From Candidatus Nanohaloarchaea archaeon (GTDB lineage: Archaea; EX4484-52; GLR71), in the NCBI GenBank assembly GCA_030671745.1, contig DAOVHT010000023.1:1-13495 (forward strand): 13,495 nucleotides of DNA. Reading direction: 5' to 3'. This document shows, piece after piece, positions 1 to 6,000 of the stretch (the first letter of the stretch is position 1; each line of letters starts with the position of its first letter). Both the position numbers and the translations under genes were made by a program. The notes under the pieces are model-generated. The model worked only from the letters and a program-made list of their open reading frames with translations. It was not told the DNA's origin and made no database searches.

Positions 1-3000
1 ATGTGTCATTTGCCCAGACATAATAGGTGTAAGTATCATCGGCAAGGTCTGTCCTGTTTGAGTAATCCTGAGACATAGTAGTATTAGTTCCATTCCAGTT
101 AAGGATGGTTGTGTCCGGGTTTGATTCAGTGATTGACCAGTTGATGAAAGTATAATTTTCTTTGAAGTAAGTATTGTTATCAGCTGTCGGTGAGATAAAT
201 GATATTGTTGGGGCAGCAGAATCATCTATATGTGTCAATGTCCTTGTCTCGGTCTGATTGATATTTCCGACCAAGTCCTGGGCATAGGCTGTGTAGGTAT
301 AGGTTCCTTCTGCCAGGTCTGTTATGTTTGCTTCCAACCTATAAAGTCCTGCATTGTAGGAGGCGTTGATCTCGGCTGGTGTGAGTATGCGGTTGAAGAT
401 TCTTACTTCGTCGATCGTGCCATTGAGTGATTGTCCGAACAGCAGGTCATCTGTGTTTGTTGAAATTGCAGTCGAATAATCGGTTGCCGTCTCTTCAACA
501 TCATTCACATACAGTTTCATCTCTTCTGTTCCGCCGGCGTCTTTGTCATAAGTTAGAGCGATATGGTTCCAGCCGGAAGTTATCGGCGCAGTCATTGTCT
601 CTCCATTTATTGTCGCGAATGCGGTTGTGGTGCTTGCACCTAAAGAATATGCGGTTGATTTTGAGATTATTGATGATTGCGATGATGATGATTGTTCTGC
701 GCCGATTGTGTATGTGGGCGGAGTCCCATCTTCGTAAAATGTCATCATCTCTAGTTCAGTCACAAATGCATAATTGTCTGTACCTGTCCCAACTGCAGTT
801 ATAAACATCCTGTAATATCTATAATCCCCAGCATTTGCCAAATCAAATGTGGCCCATGTTGCATCTGAAAGTGTGTACCCCGTTTGGGTATCTAGAGTTG
901 TATATGTGTCAAATGATACACTGTCTGAACCATCAAAACGCCACGTATAAGGAATCCTGACTGCAGTCATAGATGTTCCACCGACAAGATCAACGTATAC
1001 GCCATACCTCACAATATCTGTGATAGTACTAAAATCCTGCCCGATCCATACACCGCTACCAACAAAAACATCAGAAAACCACTGATCATTAACACTTTGA
1101 CTTGATGTGAGCGTATTATCAAAAGCACCATCAACAGCACCTGGTGGTCCTGAAACATAATCCCCGCTTGATATTGCTTGCCCTTCAGTTGTCGAATCAC
1201 CAGCATAACTATCAAATTTAGTACGATTTGAATCACTACTCAATCCATCATTGCCATAATACATAAGAATGGTCGTGTTTCCGTCGGTGAGATTACTCTT
1301 TATCCAGACATATGCTGTTGTGCTGTCTGTCTTGTTCTCAATCCAGTAAGGTACATGCGCGCCTGAGTCTGTCACGAAACGGATGTCATCAAAATTCGCG
1401 AGCATCTCGGATTCGTATGTGATGTTCAGTTTGGTCTGGTAGTCTGTGAGTGCGCCTGAGTGATCAATTGTGATAGGTTTTCTTCTCGTAAAGACATCTA
1501 CGTTTCCGGAACTGTCTGAGATTGCGGAATATGAATCGGGGGCGGTCTCTGCGCCGAAGGTTGCTGTCGGTTCGTTTGCGAGGTATTTGCGAACAAATAC
1601 CCAATCTACGTAAGAGGTAGGCGTTTGATATACCGACATACCTACATATCCATTATTGCCACTATCAGTAAATGTTTTTGATTCACCTGAATAAATCTGT
1701 TCTATGTTAGTCGAATCCTTTAGTAAAATCTTAGTATCAAACCATGTGTCAACAGCAGGCAGTGCCGCAGTATATACTAACCATCCTGTGTCATACCAGT
1801 CCAATTCTGTAGCAAGTGTATAAAAATTTGCATCTTCTGAGGCTGAGCCTAAATTTGGTCTGTATCCCCACGTAAAGGCATCATATGCACTATGTTTCTG
1901 ACGCAATTCCATTATGTATCCATCTGAGGTTCGGTCAAATGCTGTTTTGCCGAGAATTCCATTTGTATCCCACCCAGTGTTGCCTGTAAGTGATAGCACG
2001 CCATCTGCAACATTTATATTGCTTCCACTATCTGTTTCGGTCCATTTAGATGTATCAACCGAACTGCCTGTAAAATCATCACCAAATAACATTGTGTCAT
2101 TAATATTTGAACCATCACTCAAACTGCTGTTCCCATAGAACATATACACAGTATCTGAATTGCCGTCTGTAATCCCATTTGGCAACTCTAACCAGATGTC
2201 GGCAGTACTACTGTTTGTCTTATTCTCAACCCAATAGTCAATATATGTTCCGCTGCCATTGGCCGCAGTATTGAACCTGACATCACTGAAATCAATGTTC
2301 ATCGCGCTCTTGTACGGCACTGTGACTTTAACCTGATAATCTGTGGGCGTGGTCGACCCGGTTGTATTGATCGTCAATGACTGTCGTCTCAGGAACTCAG
2401 AAATTGTCCCTGTCGCGTTGGATTTTGCTGAATATTTTTGAGTGTCGTCTGCGCGGTCGAGATAGAATGAATCAGTGCCATCAGTTGTTGGGTTGTTATA
2501 ATTTGTTGTACTGGTTACCATATAACCAGTGGAACGTTCGGCATCAGTTATTCGGGATTCAAACATTACCCCATCTAACAAATCTCCCCCCCCTGCTGTT
2601 AAATCGCCAATCCACACATTTGCAGAACTTGTACCTAATTGATATGTCAATGTATCAGTTGATTTTGAAACACCATTGACAACAATTTCAGCATCCTTAG
2701 AGGAATCAACAGTAAATGAAACTGCATATTCTGTATCTACCTGTAAACCTAACCCAGATGTTATGATCGTATCTGAGTTTCCAGTAGTCCCATCATATAT
2801 TGCAACCAAGATTTCATTTGCTGATGTGACTTCTATATAATAACTTGCACCACTTCCACCATTGCCAGTGTGCTTACTTATCAGACGGTGTTGTTTATTC
2901 ACTTGGTCTAATGTGAATGCGACATCAAGCGTGATTGCCGTTGATGTGCTTAAAGCACCTAAACTAATATAGTCATTTGAATTATCAAAATGGATACCAA

Positions 3001-6000
3001 TCCCATAATCACCAGATACCAAACTATCCACAATGAAACCTGATTGGCTCCCATGATTAGTATTCCCTGTTGAATCTATAATTGAATTTGCCCCTGCACC
3101 ATTCGGTTCTTGATTCATGTGCAATACTGTTCGTTGATCTACCCAAACAGCCTGACTGCCGTATGTCGAATCATTGGCAGGTTCGGTCAGTGAACTGTTG
3201 CCCCAATATATGTAAAACTGTGAATCCGTGCCGGCTGTCGTATTGAACGGATAGTGCAGTACCACATCATCTGTATCACTGTAGTGCCATTCAATCTCTC
3301 TTGGTAATGGTGTGCCGTCAAGTTTTGATAATCTGACATCTGCGCCGCCTTCTTTTACTCCGGGCAGTTTTGTTTTAAGCATCAGTGGAATATTAGTTTC
3401 GGTCGTGACCATCGAGCCGTTGATTGTGATCAGTTTTCTTTTGGTCAGCTGTTCGCCGTTGATCGTGTATGTTGATACAGTATCTGTGTCAGCATTGACA
3501 TTCACCCACGCAGACACTGTGATCGTGTCAGTCATATCAAGTGAAGTGTCATCATCTATGGTTATAGAATCATCGCCGTCAAACTGCAATGCTTGGCCGA
3601 ATTTACCTGATGTATACGTTAGGTTAGAACTGTTGGTTCCATTGTTACCATAGCTTGACCAATCTCGGAAGAATGTGCTGTTCTCACCGGTCTCGTTGTT
3701 GAACCGCCACCATCCTATGAGAGAATTGTTCCAGTCAATGAAGGCGGTCGTGTTGCTATCATCTGTGACGGTGACATTGATGTAGGTGTAGTTCTCGTTG
3801 ATGTATGAATCATTGTCTTCTGTCGGTAATTCAAAATTGATGTTTGGATCTATTGAATCATAGTTTAATGTCAGTGGTAGATAATCTATGTTTCCAGTTG
3901 CTAGAGTCTCTGAACTTTCACAGATGTAGTCATCTGTCGTGTCCCAGCAGGTATCAGAATCACCGCTTGCATCTGGCGCGCCCCAGTAGTTTCCGCCGAT
4001 GTATGTTTTTCCGACAATGTTTGTTGCGATCTGTTTTGTTGTGTTCCAGGTGTTCGCATAGGTAGTTCCTGTGAAACCGATATTATTTGTATTGTTGAAT
4101 AGGTTGTTGTAGATTGAATTGCCTGACGAGGAATCAATGTACAATCCGTAACTTTCGCTTGCTGTAATTGTGCTGTTTGCGATGATGCTGCCGTTTGAAT
4201 GGTTGAGGTATAGGCCTATGTAACTGTCTCTGATTGTACTGTTTGTTATGTATGTGGCATCTGTCTCGATGAAGAGACCTTTATGGTTTTCAGTGCCATT
4301 GTAACCGACCTCGCTCAGATAGGAATCGTTCAGGCTGAAATTGCTGCCCGTGTTCACGATGAAGAAGAAATGCGCGGTTGCATTGCCACCTGAGACATCG
4401 CCGCCGTTTGTGATGTTTGAGTTGTTTATGATGTACAGGGATCCGGTCGGTGTCACGTTGATACCGACATTGCCGTCTGCTGTGCCGTTCATCTTGTAGG
4501 TTGAGGAATTGATGTATAATGTTCCGGAGACTGTCAGGTTACTGTTCTGGATCACTGTGTTCTTTGAGTTCTCTATTTTTAAGATTGCGCCTTCTTCAAT
4601 AACAAGATCATCAATATTAATAGATACGTTTGTGAATGTTACTGATGCATTTGAACCGAATGTCAGGTTTACAGTCTGAGATGAATCTATATCCTGACAT
4701 GAGACTGTGCTGTTTATCAGCCAATCTGCCGAAGGTGTACATGAATCTGTATCATATTCGATTGTGATGTCGTGGACTTTCGGGGATTGGCTGGCATTCA
4801 ATGTCAACATATTTATGCGATACTGGATATTGGTTCCTGAACCTATACCGCCACCTGTCGTGTAGTTCGTGTTGTTTGAAAGCTCCAGCCAGTTGGTCCC
4901 ATCCGCACTGAATTCGACTGAGATGTCACCTGACATCTGTGAGCTTGTTGAGGATAGGGTCGGTTCTGTTGCGGTGTATTTCCTTACAAAAAACCAGTAT
5001 AAACGGATGTGTTCTGTTGTATAAGATACCCCATAAATTCCAAGCGGGTTAGTATAATCTGGAACGTTTGTGGTATCTTCTGCAGAACCCAGTAGATTAC
5101 GACTGGAATCATATATTTTTGCGTATGCATCACCACTTGTTTTACCAACCTCAATTATATGTTGTGTATCATGCCAAGCATTATAGGATACACTTCCAAT
5201 TGATGTATCTGTAGGAGGAGAAGTATCACGAGTTGTAAGTTTCATAATGTTTTGTGCATACCTCTGTCCAGCCAGAATTTGCTGAACATCAGATGTTCCA
5301 GAATTATCAGGACCTACTTGTCCAACATGCATATAATCGTTCAGACTATCTAACGTTACCATTGCCAAAGTCTCTACCACCCAACTTCCCGAGGCCAATG
5401 GAGTATATCCAGACCTCGCACTTGAAAAATAACCATTTTTAGGGAAATAATCCAAATAACCTCCTGTCTCTGTCAAAGTTCCATATGTGTATGTCCATTT
5501 TCCTGCAAAGGTTCCATCCTCAAAATCATCAAAGAACTCGAAAGTATCAGTTCCATTTGAAACAGAACTTGCTGTTGGATTACCGTAATACATATGGATT
5601 GTCGTGTTTGTGGATGATGACAGGTTTGCCTTGACCCAGACGGTCGCATTGACTGTGTTGTTATCTTCGATCCAGTAGTTCAATTGATTACTGGCATTAT
5701 CTCGGAACCTCAGATCTGAATAATCCGAGTTCATGGCAGTCTCTTTGTCTATGACTATCTTGACTTGGTAGTCTGTCAGTGCGCTTCCTGTATTTGAGAG
5801 GTTTATCTCTTTCTTGTATGCCCAGCTGTCTGTTGTGTTCCATGTCGCCTTGAGTCTTGATATGGTCTCAAGTGTGTCGGTCGTGTTTGAGGTGTACTGG
5901 CCTGTCTGTAAGGTCTGTTCTGCACTGAAGGATGTTGTGGGTGGGGTTGCAGATATGTTAGGTGAAAATTTCCAATAATATATAACCAAACCATTATTAT

